From the NCBI GenBank assembly GCA_950097015.1, contig CATNEN010000025.1, positions 7,348,501-7,412,500 on the forward strand: a stretch of 64,000 nt of DNA, given 5' to 3'. Positions 45,555 through 57,923 of the stretch are shown piece after piece; position 1 is the stretch's first letter; the number at the start of each line of letters is the position of its first letter. The DNA is from Macrostomum hystrix. Its lineage: Eukaryota; Platyhelminthes; Macrostomidae. The notes beneath the pieces are model-generated. The model saw only the letters and a list, made by a program, of their open reading frames with translations. It had not been told where the DNA came from and did no database searches. The position numbers and the translations under genes are program-made.

Positions 45555-47625
45555 TATAGCTGACCCAATCCCATATCAGTGATGTAGTGAGCTGACCCAA
45601 TCACATATCAGTGCAGTGGTGAGCTGACCCAATCCCATATCAGTGATGTGGTGAGCTGACCCAATCCCATATCAGTGATGTGGTGAGCTGACCCAATCCC
45701 ATATCAGTGATGTAGTGAGCTGACCCAATCCCATATCAGTGATGTAGTGAGCTGACCCAATCACATATCAGTGCAGTGGTGAGCTGACCCAATCCCATAT
45801 CAGTGATGTGGTGAGCTGACCCAATCCCATATCAGTGATGTGGTGAGCTGACCCAATCCCATATCAGTGATGTAGTGAGCTGACCCAATCCCATATCAGT
45901 GATGTAGTGAGCTGACCCAATCCCATATCAGTGATGTGGTGAGCTGACCCAATCCCATATCAGTGCAGTGGTGAGCTGACCCAATCCCATATCAGTGCAG
46001 TGGTGAGCTGACCCAATCCCATATCAGTGATGTGGTGAGCTGACCCAATCCCATATCAGTGATGTGGTGAGCTGACCCAATCCCATATCAGTGATGTGGT
46101 GAGCTGACCCAATCCCATATCAGTGATGTGGTGAGCTGACCCAATCCCATATCAGTGCAGTGGTGAGCTGACCCAATCCCATATCATTGATGTGGTGAGC
46201 TGACCCAATCCCATATCAGTGATGTGGTGAGCTGACCCAATCCCATATCAGTGATGTGGTGAGCTGACCCAATCCCATATCAGTGCAGTGGTGAGCTGAC
46301 CCAATCCCATATCAGTGATGTGGTGAGCTGACCCAATCACATATCAGTGATGTGGTGAGCTGACCCAATCCCATATCAGTGATGTGGTGAGCTGACCCAA
46401 TCCCATATCAGTGATGTGGTGAGCTGACCCAATCCCATATCAGTGATGTGTTGAGCTGACCCAATCCCATATCAGTGATGTGGTGAGCTGACCCAATCCC
46501 ATATCAGTGCAGTGGTGAGCTGACCCAATCACATATCAGTGATTTAGTGAGCTGACCCAATCCCATATCAGTGATGTAGTGAGCTGACCCAATCCCATAT
46601 CAGTGCAGTGGTGAGCTGACCCAATCCCATATCAGTGCAGTGGTGAGCTGACCCAATCCCATATCAGTGCAGTGGTGAGCTGACCCAATCCCATATCAGT
46701 GCAGTGGTGAGCTGACCCAATCCCATATCAGTGATGTGGTGAGCTGACCCAATCCCATATCAGTGCAGTGGTGAGCTGACCCAATCCCATATCAGTGCAG
46801 TGGTGAGCTGACCCAATCCCATATCAGTGCAGTGGTGAGCTGACCCAATCCCATATCAGTGCAGTGGTGAGCTGACCCAATCCCATATCAGTGCAGTGGT
46901 GAGCTGACCCAATCCCATATCAGTGCAGTGGTGAGCTGACCCAATCCCATATCAGTGCAGTGGTGAGCTGACCCAATCCCATATCAGTGATGTGGTGAGC
47001 TGACCCAATCCCATATCAGTGATGTGGTGAGCTGACCCAATCCCATATCAGTGATGTGGTGAGCTGACCCAATCCCATATCAGTGATGTGGTGAGCTGAC
47101 CCAATCCCATATCAGTGATGTGGTGAGCTGACCCAATCCCATATCAGTGATGTGGTGAGCTGACCCAATCCCATATCAGTGATGTGGTGAGCTGACCCAA
47201 TCCCATATCAGTGATGTGGTGAGCTGACCCAATCCCATATTAGTGATGTGGTGAGCTGACCCAATCCCATATCAGTGATGTGGTGAGCTGACCCAATCCC
47301 ATATCAGTGCAGTGGTGAGCTGACCCAATCCCATATCAGTGATGTGGTGAGCTGACCCAATCCCATATCAGTGATGTGGTGAGCTGACCCAATCCCATAT
47401 CAGTGATGTGGTGAGCTGACCCAATCCCATATCAGTGCAGTGGTGAGCTGACCCAATCCCATATCAGTGCGGTGGTGAGCTGACCCAATCCCATATCAGT
47501 GATGTGGTGAGCTGACCCAATCCCATATCAGTGCAGTGGTGAGCTGACCCAATCCCATATCAGTGATGTGGTGAGCTGACCCAATCCCATATGCTGACCC
47601 AATCCCATATCATTGATGTGGTGAG
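45555..47625. repeat. 32-bp minisatellite with two interspersed variants, about 64 units
   Basis: Unit of 32 bp starting GAGCTGACCCAATCCCATAT and ending CAGTGATGTGGT or CAGTGCAGTGGT. The two endings alternate irregularly along the array; other changes are rare. Confidence 0.97.
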
Positions 47626-48065
47626 CCTCATTCCTCCAGTTGCAAAGCTCCAGTCAGCGCCAAATAGCTGGACTGTCCAATCAGAATGCAGTTCACTTTG
47701 TGACCCAGCTCTGTCGCTCTTTCCTGGCCATAGGATAATTCTAAGGATGGAGGGCACCGCATAAGAGGAGCCGATTTTGCCAGTAAGATAAGCGCGTGAG
47801 TTGCTGATTTCCGAACTCAAACGTAAATTGCATATTACATTTCCACGCACTTTTTAATGAAATAATCTAACTTCTGTCTCATTCGGAGGGCGAAAATTTC
47901 CGGTACGTTTTTAATTCTAGCTCGTAATACGACTGGTCTGAAAGCAGACTGTACAGTTAGTAGATATTCTTAAATTTTCCATTTCTGTAAAAACTTCAAG
48001 GATTAGTTAGGATTGGAAGAATTATTTTAATTGTCTCTATTTAAGCATATTTTTACTATGGTCAG
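47626..48065. other. Intergenic unique sequence, nothing recognised
   Basis: A 96-codon minus frame at 47560-47850 partly overlaps the array and shows no family; not annotated. Confidence 0.4.
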
Positions 48066-48069
48066 TAAA

Positions 48070-48625
48070 AATCCTGATTCTTAGTCCCGAGTTAAGGCTT
48101 GATCCCGATTCTAAGTCCCGAGTTCAGGCTTGATCCCGCTTCTTAGTCCCAGTTTTAAGCTTGATCCCGATTCGAAGTCCCGAGTTTAGGCTTTATCCAA
48201 ATTCTAAGTCCCGAGTTTAGGCTTGATCCCAATTCTAAGTTCCGAGTTTAGGCTTGATCCCAATTCTATGTCCCGAGTTTAGGTTTGATCCCGATTCTTA
48301 GTCCCGAGTTCAGGCTTGATCCCGCTTCTTAGTCCCGAGTTTAGGCTTGATCCTGATTCTTAGTCCCGAGTTTTTTATTGATCCTGATTCTAAGTCCCGA
48401 GTTTTGGCTCGATCTTCATTCTTAGTCCCAGGATTAGGCTTGATCCCGATTCTTAGTCCCAGTTTTAGGCTTGATCCCGATTCTTAGTCCCAGTTTTAGG
48501 CTTGATCCCGATTCTTAGTCCCAGTTTTAGGCTTGATCCCGATTCTTAGTCCCGAGTTTAGGCTTGAACCCGATTCTTAGTCCCGAGTTTAGGGTTGAAC
48601 CCGATTCTTAGTCTTAGGATTGATC
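48070..48625. repeat. 31-bp minisatellite (GGGACTAA family, inverted), about 18 units
   Basis: Unit of 31 bp containing CCCGATTCTTAGTCCC then AGTTTTAGGCTTGAT, the reverse complement of units in the right half of 37560-38550. Confidence 0.95.
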
Positions 48626-49090
48626 TCTATCCTAAGTCTCACATAGTCTCACCTATCCTAGTCTCATATAGTCTCACCTCTGTCTATCCGAAAGCTGTGA
48701 TAGATCGATGGCTCTCCCATCTTTCCATCCTTAATCTTCACATTATCCTCTGAAGCTGTTCTCTAAGTCGTCGAAAATTTCAAGAAATGTTTTCCTGTCT
48801 GCTCGGGAATGCTTTAAATTTATGCTTGCGAGCGGAAGCAAGCGAGCATGTTCTGTGCTAGTTGACCTGTCCCAAATTTGTCCCAGTTTAGTAGAAATAG
48901 CGAAAAAAATAGGAGCAAAATTTGTCTAACAGAGTTTTATCACGAAATTGCATAATTTCATAGTTTTATTCGCTTCGCTCAGTGTGCTGAGTTGGAAGTC
49001 AGACCGACAGAAAATTTCGATAATAACAGAGCGTCTTCAAGAGGAAACTGCCTCCATGTTCCGACAACTTCTGTTTGTCTTTCTCGTTCT
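48626..49090. other. Intergenic unique sequence, nothing recognised
   Basis: No gene recognised. Confidence 0.4.
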
Positions 49091-49099
49091 TGTCTGATA

Positions 49100-49155
49100 T
49101 TACTGTCTGTCTGTCTGTCCTGGGTGTCTGTCTGTCTGTCTGTCTGTCTGTCTGC
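49100..49155. repeat. (CTGT)n microsatellite
   Basis: Runs of CTGT interrupted by CCTGGG, forming the left edge of the following array. Confidence 0.9.
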
Positions 49156-51345
49156 CCGTTCCGTCCTGTTTTGTCCTGTTCTGTTCTGGTCTGTTCTGAC
49201 CTGTCCTATCCTCTCCTATATTGTCCCGTCCTGTTTTGTTCTGTTCTTTTCTGTCCTGTCCCGTCCTGTCCTGTCCTGTCTTGTTCTCTATCATATCCTA
49301 TCGTGTCCTGTCCTGTCTTGTTCTCTATCATGTCCTATCGTGTCCTGTCCTGTCTTGTTCTCTATCATGTCTTATCGTGTCCTGTCCTGTCCTGTCCTGT
49401 TCTCTATCATATCCTATCGTGTCCTGTCCTGTTCTCTATCATGTCCTATCGTGTCCTGTCCTGTCCTGTCCTGTTCTCTATCATATCCTATCGTGTCCTG
49501 TCCTGTCCTGTTCTCTATTATGTCCTATTGTGTCCTGTCCTGTCCTGTCCTGTTCTCTATCATGTCCTATCGTGTCCTGTCCTGTCCTGTTCTCTATCAT
49601 ATCCTATCGTGTCCTGTCCTGTTCTCTATCATGTCCTATCGTGTCCTGTCCTGTTCTCTATCATATCCTATCGTGTCCTGTCCTGTTCTCTATCATGTCC
49701 TATCGTGTCCTGTCCTGTTCTCTATCATGTCCTATCGTGTCCTGTCCTGTTCTCTATCATATCCTATCGTGTCCTGTCCTGTTCTCTATCATGTCCTATC
49801 GTGTCCTGTCCTGTTCTCTATCATGTCCTATCGTGTCCTGTCCTGTTCTCTATCATATCCTATCGTGTCCTGTCCTGTTCTCTATCATGTCCTATCGTGT
49901 CCTGTCCTGTCCTGTCCTGTTCTCTATCATATCCTATCGTGTCCTGTCATGTCCTGTCCTGTTCTCTATCATGTCCTGTCGTGTCCTGTCCTGTCCTGTC
50001 CTGTTCTCTATCATATCCTATCGTGTCCTGTCATGTCCTGTCCTGTTCTCTATCATGTCCTATTGTGTCCTGTCCTGTCCTGTGCTGTTCTCTATCATGT
50101 CCTATTGTGTCCTGTCCTGTCCTGTCCTGTTCTCTATCATGTCCTATCGTGTCCTGTCCTGTCCTGTCCTGTTCTCTATCATATCCTATCGTGTCCTGTC
50201 CTGTTCTCTATCATGTCCTATCGTGTCCTGTCCTGTCCTGTCCTGTTCTCTATCATATCCTATCGTGTCCTGTCATGTCCTGTCCTGTTCTCTATCATGT
50301 CCTATTGTGTCCTGTCCTGTCCTGTGCTGTTCTCTATCATGTCCTATTGTGTCCTGTCCTGTCCTGTCCTGTTCTCTATCATGTCCTATCGTGTCCTGTC
50401 CTGTCCTGTCCTGTTCTCTATCATATCCTATCGTGTCCTGTCCTGTCCTGTTCTCTATCATATCCTATCGTGTCCTGTCCTGTCCTGTTCTCTATCATAT
50501 CCTATCGTGTCCTGTCCTGTTCTCTATCATGTCCTATCGTGTCCTGTCCTGTCCTGTTCTCTATCATATCCTATCGTGTCCTGTCCTGTTCTCTATCATA
50601 TCCTATCGTGTCCTGTCCTGTTCTCTATCATGTCCTATCGTGTCCTGTCCTGTTCTCTATCATATCCTATCGTGTCCTGTCCTGTTCTCTATCATGTCCT
50701 ATCGTGTCCTGTCCTGTCCTGTTCTCTATCATATCCTATCGTGTCCTGTCCTGTTCTCTATCATGTCCTATCGTGTCCTGTCCTGTCCTGTTCTCTATCA
50801 TATCCTATCGTATCCTGTCCTGTTCTCTATCATGTCCTATCGTGTCCTGTCCTGTTCTCTATCATATCCTATCATATCCTGTCCTGTTCTCTATCATGTC
50901 CTATCGTGTCCTGTCCTGTTCTCTATCATATCCTATCGTGTCCTGTCCTGTTCTCTATCATGTCCTATCGTGTCCTGTCCTGTTCTCTATCATATCCTAT
51001 CGTGTCCTGTCCTGTTCTCTATCATGTCCTATCGTGTCCTGTCCTGTCCTGTTCTCTATCATATCCTATCGTGTCCTGTCCTGTTCTCTATCATGTCCTA
51101 TCGTGTCCTGTCCTGTCCTGTTCTCTATCATATCCTATCGTGTCCTGTCCTGTTCTCTATCATGTCCTATCGTGTCCTGTCCTGTCCTGTTCTCTATCAT
51201 ATCCTATCGTGTCCTGTCCTGTTCTCTATCATATCCTATCGTGTCCTGTCCTGTTCTCTATCATGTCCTATCGTGTCCTGTCCTGTTCTCTATCATGCCC
51301 TATCGTGTCCTGTCCTGTTCTCTATCATGTCCTATCGTGTCCTGT
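49156..51345. repeat. 30-bp minisatellite, about 70 units, with a tendency to a 60-bp period
   Basis: Unit GTCCTGTCCTGTTCTCTATC followed by ATATCCTATC or ATGTCCTATC; the two forms often alternate. Extra GTCCT pentamers change the spacing in places. All three plus frames are open for over 700 codons because no phase of the unit holds a stop. Confidence 0.97.
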
Positions 51346-52540
51346 GAAATGCAGAGCGCGTATTCTCTATCCAGCGAAGCCACTCAGCAGCCGTGAAAGC
51401 CAAATTATGAAAAATCCACTGAAAAATGGCACTCAAAAAATTGTCACCAACCCAGAAATTAACGGCGATGCCTTTGCTGCTGCTGCTGCTGTAAAAGAGA
51501 AAGAATGATAGATAGGGGCAGAAGCATGGCTGGTATAAGCGTGAACACATTTAGCAGCTTTCACCATCCTATGGTAGCTCCCAGATTGCTATCCAAGAAA
51601 TGAGCCGCATCTCTTCATTGGAGGCAATAATCATAGAATGATTATACGGCATAAGCAGAAATGCGGGTATCGCGCGTTTGCAAATAGCTCACGCTGCGCA
51701 CTTTTTTCCTCGCGTCAATAAACTGCTTTTGGGGGGATTCCGTTGGTCCTGCCGCTGGAGAATGCAAATTTAATATTCCCTTGATTTCTCGAATAAATTT
51801 CCACAAGTGTGGCGGCGAGTTTTTTGGCTCGAAAAATCTCAAGGACCGCTCTTTCACCGCCTCTTCGCATTATAATTTTCACACCATTTTTTGCCTCTTA
51901 CAATTTTATCTCGATGAATAAAAGCCAGATTTCGATAGAAACTCAAAACAGTCTTCTAATTGTTGGCAGTCAATCAGCTTTGGTTCTGGAGAACTGCTCG
52001 TTAGAGAGGAGCCACAACTGCCATGGAAGAAATTCTCAGAGCCAACCCCAAAATTGCCGATCCCATTTTCTCTTCAGGATTGCAAAAGCAGAAGACTGTT
52101 AGACTGCAGTCTCCGACGAGGGAGCTAATTCAATTCTTGTCACAGAATAATCCCCCCCATAAAGCTGAACGCTTTCAGACTCTGCATGGAGACAAAAAAG
52201 AGGGAGAAATCAATGTGGGCCGCCGTCCTTTGACCCCCGGGCCGGCGGCACCTTGCCTTCAGCTCCCTAGGGATTTTCTCTGCCGCCTTATTTTCCCCTA
52301 GATTTCTCTTCTGAAGCCTTCAGCGATTCAGTCATCGTCTCTTTACCCTCATGGAAACAGACTCTGTCCTCTGGCCTGAGTTATTGCTCAGTAGAAAACT
52401 GAGCACCGACAATATGACTCTGCTTCTCCGAGTCTTCTTCTCCTGCTCAACCACACTTACTAGCACCCTAACTTATTCATAATCTGACGCAATCAACCTA
52501 CAGTCTTGGTAGAGTAGACTTGGTACAGTCTGGGTAGGTT
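51346..52540. other. Intergenic unique sequence, nothing recognised
   Basis: Short open frames on both strands, no recognised domain. A short (GCT)n run is near 51473. Confidence 0.4.
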
Positions 52541-52544
52541 CTCT

Positions 52545-53065
52545 ACCCAGCAAAATCTACCCGCTCTACCAAACTCAATCTACCCACTCTACCAAACTCA
52601 ATCTACCCACTCTACCAAACTCAATCTACCCACTCTACCAAACTCAATCTACCCGCTCTACCAAACTCAATCTACCCACTCTATCAAACTCAATCTATCC
52701 ACTCTACCAAGCTAAATCTACCCACTCTACCAAATTCAATCTACCCACTCTACCAAACTCAATCTACCCACTCTACCAAAATCAATCTACCCGCTCTACC
52801 AAACTCAATCTACCCACTCTACCAAACTCAATCTACCCACTCTACCAAACTCAATCTACCCACTCTACCAAACTCAATCTACCCGCTCTACCAAACTCAA
52901 TCTACCCACTCTACCAAACTCAATCTATCCACTCTACCAAGCTAAATCTACCCACTCTACCAAATTCAATCTACCCACTCTACCAAAATCAATCTACCCA
53001 CTCTACCAAACTCAATCTACCCACTCTACCAAACTCAATCTACCCACTCTACCAAAATCAATTTA
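52545..53065. repeat. 23-bp minisatellite, about 22 units
   Basis: Unit of 23 bp containing AACTCAATCTACCCACTCTA, with CCGCTC and CTATCC variants. Two consecutive blocks near 52650 and 52900 share the same rare variant order, suggesting a local duplication. Confidence 0.95.
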
Positions 53066-53930
53066 TTCAATATACCCCCTGGACTCGATCTACCTACTCA
53101 ATCTATCCCAATCTACCCATATTTACCTCATCTCTGTTGTTCTCCGCAGTTCGCGCACAGTCTCTTCCCTGATCCCATCCTCGCATTTTCTTGCACTCCC
53201 CGAGTGTCAAGTTGCATTTAGGTCTGTTAAATTTTGCCAAACCCGAATCCAAAACCAGGAAGTCTCACCCGAGCGTGAGAGATTAAATTAGCAGGAAGAG
53301 GTGAGGCAGATAGGTGAATTCAGTGTAGCACAATACTCTGGGAAAATTTGTTTTATCGGATTAATTACAATTGACTGATTGCTAATCAAGTGATTGCAGA
53401 TTTTCAGGTGCAGAAAAAGTCGTTGTCAAGACTAATTATTATGACACATACTCTGACAGGGTATATTACAAGATATGGATTTAAGCTGATTGTAAAACAA
53501 CGACATGTACACATCATGTATTAGCTTATTTATGGTTGTCCGTGTACAAAATATCGTTTTTAGTTCTCAGATCCCTATCTGCTAGAAGGGTGGGAGATTG
53601 TGATGTTGGAAGCAGCAATTCCCAATGTACAAGCTATCCGGTGGCTGTGTCTTTTAGTGAGTAAAAAATAATGCATAATAAAACAGCGGGACTGTTCCGC
53701 TGGCGGGCGGTGGGGCCAAGGTGGGCAGGTCGCGGATCTCCACCATATGCATGCAGCACAGAGACACCCGTATCTGATCTCTATCGTGATCTGACAGGCG
53801 GGATGACGCTATGCTATGCTGAGAGTCCGTTGACTGTATGATATGAATAATCATTTTTGGGATATAAACTTTTGCTCACTGGAACTTTTGATCTGTGAAG
53901 TTGGCCTGCCCCACAATGACTCTCCGCCTC
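53066..53930. other. Intergenic unique sequence, nothing recognised
   Basis: No gene recognised. Confidence 0.4.
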
Positions 53931-53931
53931 T

Positions 53932-54300
53932 CACTCCCCCTCTCCTCTTCTCCCTCTCCTCTTCTTCCCTGTCTTCTTCTCCCCTCTTCTCTTCCCCCCT
54001 CTCCTCTTCTCCCCTCTCCTCTTCTTCCCTGTCTTCTTTTCCCCTCTTCTCTTCTCCCCTCTCCTCTTCTCCCCTCTTCTCTTCTCCCCTCTCCTCTTCT
54101 CCCCTCTTCTCTTCTTCCCTCTCCTCTTCTCCCCTCTCCTCTTCTCCCCTCCCCTCTTCTCCCTCTCCTCTTCTTCCCTGTCTTCTTCTCCCATCTTCTC
54201 TTCACCACTTTCCTTTTCTTCCCTTTCCTCTTCTCTCCTCTCCCCTTCTCTCCCCTCCTCTCCTCTTCTCTCCTCTTCTCCCTAATTTTCTCCTCTCCAT
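53932..54300. repeat. Homopyrimidine tract, CTCCTCTTCTCCC-type units
   Basis: About 360 nt of almost only C and T on the plus strand, in short units such as CTCCTCTTCTCCC and CTTCTTCCCTGT. Confidence 0.95.
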
Positions 54301-55370
54301 TCTACATCTTCTACACCTTCTGCCTCTTTCTCCTCCACGCGATCTGATCTTTATCTGCCACCCTTCTCTTTTACCCTCTATTCTTGTTTCTTAAATCAAC
54401 ATATTTTTTGGCTTATCTCCTGAATTTTTTTAATAATTGACAAGCAATTTTTATCATTCGATTCTCTCTACCTCCCTGCATGCCAAACAAAGCCATGCTG
54501 CTTGTTGCAAAGGACAGAGAGAAAAATACTGGATCTGATTGCTGAAATATTTTCTTTCAAGAAGTCCGATGCAGCTGACTCGATGCAAAACAAGCCCTTC
54601 GGCCGTCCTGAACTGCCTGTGACAGATTCGGACACGTTAGTTGCAATAGAAATTTCCCATCGCAGTAGACGAATTTTCGAGTCCCGTACTCATATAACCC
54701 ATGCCGTTCTCCCCTTTGATTGAATGCGTTCCAAAGGCTAATCGGTATCGCCTCCAGGCAATATTCCCTGCACAACGGACACGCTCCGCAGGCCAAGAGC
54801 ACGAGAAAATCCAACACCTTGACGACGCAACCGAATACTTTGTGGAGCTAACTTTCACACTTTTAGTCCACATCCCCTGAGGACGTCACACCTCACGGAG
54901 CTCACGCAACCAGCCGAACGGAGGCGGAGAAGAGAGAAAGCGAATCTAGGTAGGGGATAAGAACTGGGAAAACCGATGACTTTCGTCACACTCGAGCTGG
55001 CCCGAGAATTCAAGCTGGAGGAAGAGGCGAATACAACACCCGAGCTCGGCCTACTCCCCCCAACAGGGGAAGAGAAATGCAACTTGAAGAGGCCGCGCGA
55101 GCAAGTTGAGAAGAAGATTCGCTAGGTGTCTAGGCGGAGTCTGCTTGTTGACTGACTCAGGTTTGGAAAAGCTGGCCAGCCGTTGCTGCTGCTGCTGCTG
55201 CTGGAGATTATGCCTGGCGAGGATAGGCATTCGTTGGCCTGTTGCTAAGCAGAGTGTTTCACCGATTTTCAATAACAATGCATCATTAGACAATAGATCT
55301 TTACACAAATCAGGGAGAACAAAGATTAATAAAATTATCATTCGACATCTTGTCAGATCACCCAACTTCA
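54301..55370. other. Intergenic unique sequence, nothing recognised
   Basis: Short overlapping frames on both strands. A (GCT)n run is at about 55185. No family recognised. Confidence 0.4.
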
Positions 55371-55371
55371 T

Positions 55372-56850
55372 AAACCCAACTCCCTGAACCCAACTCCCTG
55401 AACCCAACTCCCTGAACCCAACTCCCTGAACACAACTCCCTGAACCCAACTCCCTGAACCCAACTCCCTGAACCCAACTCCCTGAACCCAACTCCCTGAA
55501 CCCAACTCCCTTAACCCAACTACCTGACCCAACTCCCTGAACCCAACTCCCTGAACCCAACTCCCTGAACCCAACTCCCTTAACCCAACTACCTGACCCA
55601 ACTCCCTGAACCCAACTCCCTGAACCCAACTCCCTGAACCCAACTACCTTAACCCAACTCCCTGAACCCAACTCCCTGAACCCAACTCCCTGAACCCAAC
55701 TCCCTGAACCCAACTCCCTGAACCCAACTCCCTGAACCCAACTCCCTGAACCCAACTCCCTGAACCCAACTCCCTGAACCCAACTCCCTGAACCCAACTC
55801 CCTGAACCCAACTCCCTTAACCCAACTACCTGACCCAACTCCCTGAACCCAACTCCCTGAACCCAACTCCCTGAACCCAACTCCCTGAACCCAACTCCCT
55901 GAACCCAACTCCCTGAACCCAACTCCCTGAACTCAACTCCCTGAACCCAACTCCCTGAACCCAACTCCCTGAACCCAACTCCCTTAACCCAACTACCTGA
56001 ACCCAACTCCCTGAACCCAACTCCCTGAACCCAACTCTCTGAACCCAACTCCCTGAACCCAACTCCCTGAACCCAACTCCCTGAACCCAACTCCCTGAAC
56101 CCAACTCCCTGAACCCAACTCCCTGAACCCAACTCCCTGAACCCAACTCCCTGAACCCAACTCCCTGAACCCAACTCCCTGAACCCAACTCCCTGAACCC
56201 AACTCCCTGAACCCAACTCCCTGAACCCAACTCCCTGAACCCAACTCCCTGAACCCAACTCCCTGAACCCAACTCCCTGAACCCAACTCCCTTAACCCAA
56301 CTACCTGACCCAACTCCCTGAACCCAACTCCCTGAACCCAACTCCCTGAACCCAACTCCCTGAACCCAACTCCCTGAACCCAACTCCCTGAACCCAACTC
56401 CCTGAACTCAACTCCCTGAACCCAACTCCCTGAACCCAACTCCCTGAACCCAACTCCCTTAACCCAACTACCTGACCCAACTCCCTGAACCCAACTCCCT
56501 GAACCCAACTCCCTGAACCCAACTCCCTGAACCCAACTACCTTAACCCAACTACCTGACCCAACTCCCTGAACCCAACTCCCTGAACCCTACTCCCTGAA
56601 CTCAACTCCCTGAACCCAACTACCTGAACCCAACTCCCTGAACTCAACTCCCTGAACCCAACTCGCTTAACCCAACTACCTGAACCTATCTCCCTGAACC
56701 CAACTCCCTGAACCCAACTCCCTGAAACCAACTCCCTGAACCCAACTCCCTGAACCTAACTCCCTGAACCCAACTCCCTGAACTCAACTCCCTGAACCCA
56801 ACTACCTGAACCCAACTACCTGAACCCAACTCCCTGAACCCAACTTATTC
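55372..56850. repeat. 14-bp minisatellite, about 105 units
   Basis: Unit CCCTGAACCCAACT, with CCTTAACCCAACTA and CCTGACCCAACT variants recurring in the same order at several places (near 55510, 55580, 55810, 56290, 56460). Stop-free on the minus strand. Confidence 0.97.
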
Positions 56851-57497
56851 AGTTAGATTGAAATCTCGACTCAGCCCCACCACCCAGAAGCCCTTAGCTG
56901 GCAGGGATTACGCAGCAAAGAATCCCATTGCTTGTCGTCCTATTGGCAACCGACCGGCCTAAGAAGGAGAGTCGATTTATTGATTTCTCGGTGCACCGTC
57001 GGGAGAGAAAATAGCGGTGGCGGAGTCAGGAGGCGCTCGCGCAGAAGCCTCCGAGTTCGCTGACAGGGGGCGGCTTCTACTCGCCGCGGGGAAGTTATGG
57101 CGGATGGGGGATGCAAATTACATATAAATATCTAAGCATTATGCTTTATACTTGCGATACACAATGCACTGTGGGGCCCCACACCCCAAGGACTTGTGTG
57201 ATCCCGAGATTTTCCTTAACTAACTCAACCGCAGCCAGAAATGCCCTCGAGGATATTGCTATGCCGCATGTTATTATTATTATTATAACAAAATTATAGT
57301 GATCTTGAGAATGCACACTAGGGCAGTGATTGCCAACTGAGGATAAGTGACATTTTCTTTAACAATATTCGATAATGAATGACTTATGATGCTCATAACT
57401 ATAAAAGCAATTCTTTCACAATTAGAAAAAATTGCTTTAAAAAATTTCTATCGCTTTCTATCGCTTTCTAATAATTTCTAATAATATCCTTACTTTA
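56851..57497. other. 5' flank of the glutamate receptor gene
   Basis: Contains a GC-rich, CpG-containing stretch (about 56950-57110) ending in an octamer-like ATGCAAAT at 57108. It could be the receptor promoter. An (ATT)n run is near 57275. Confidence 0.35.
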
Positions 57498-57912
57498 TCC
57501 CATGTCAGATTATCCCATGTCAGATTATCCCATGTCAGATTATCCCATGTCAGATTATCCCATGTCAGATTATCCCATGTCAGATTATCCCATGTCAGAT
57601 TATCCCATGTCAGATTATCCCATGTCAGATTATCCCATGTCAGATTATCCCATGTCAGATTATCCCATGTCAGATTATCCCATGTCAGATTATCCCATGT
57701 CAGATTATCCCATGTCAGATTATCCCATGTCAGATTATCCCATGTCAGATTATCCCATGTCACATTATCCCATGTCAGATTATCCCATGTCAGATTATCC
57801 CATGTCAGATTATCCCATGTCAGATTTTCCCATGTCAGATTATCCCATGTCAGATTATCCCATGTCAGATTTTCCCATGTCAGATTATCCCATGTCAGAT
57901 TATCCCATGTCA
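57498..57912. repeat. 15-bp minisatellite (GATTATCCCATGTCA family), about 27 units
   Basis: Unit CCCATGTCAGATTAT, almost perfect. It ends 11 nt before the acceptor of receptor exon 1. The same unit is inverted in receptor intron 6. Confidence 0.97.
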
Positions 57913-57923
57913 CAATTTCTCAG

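Noticed and set aside
47560-47850. 96-codon minus-strand frame
   Set aside because: Overlaps the end of the 32-bp array and shows no recognisable family.
48992-51508. Very long plus-strand frames (over 700 codons in all three frames)
   Set aside because: All three frames are open because the 30-bp unit has no stop in any phase; no start context, domain or codon bias supports a protein.
55372-56850. Telomere-like repeat
   Set aside because: The unit CCCTGAACCCAACT resembles but does not match CCCTAA-type telomeric DNA, and it is 14 bp and internal.
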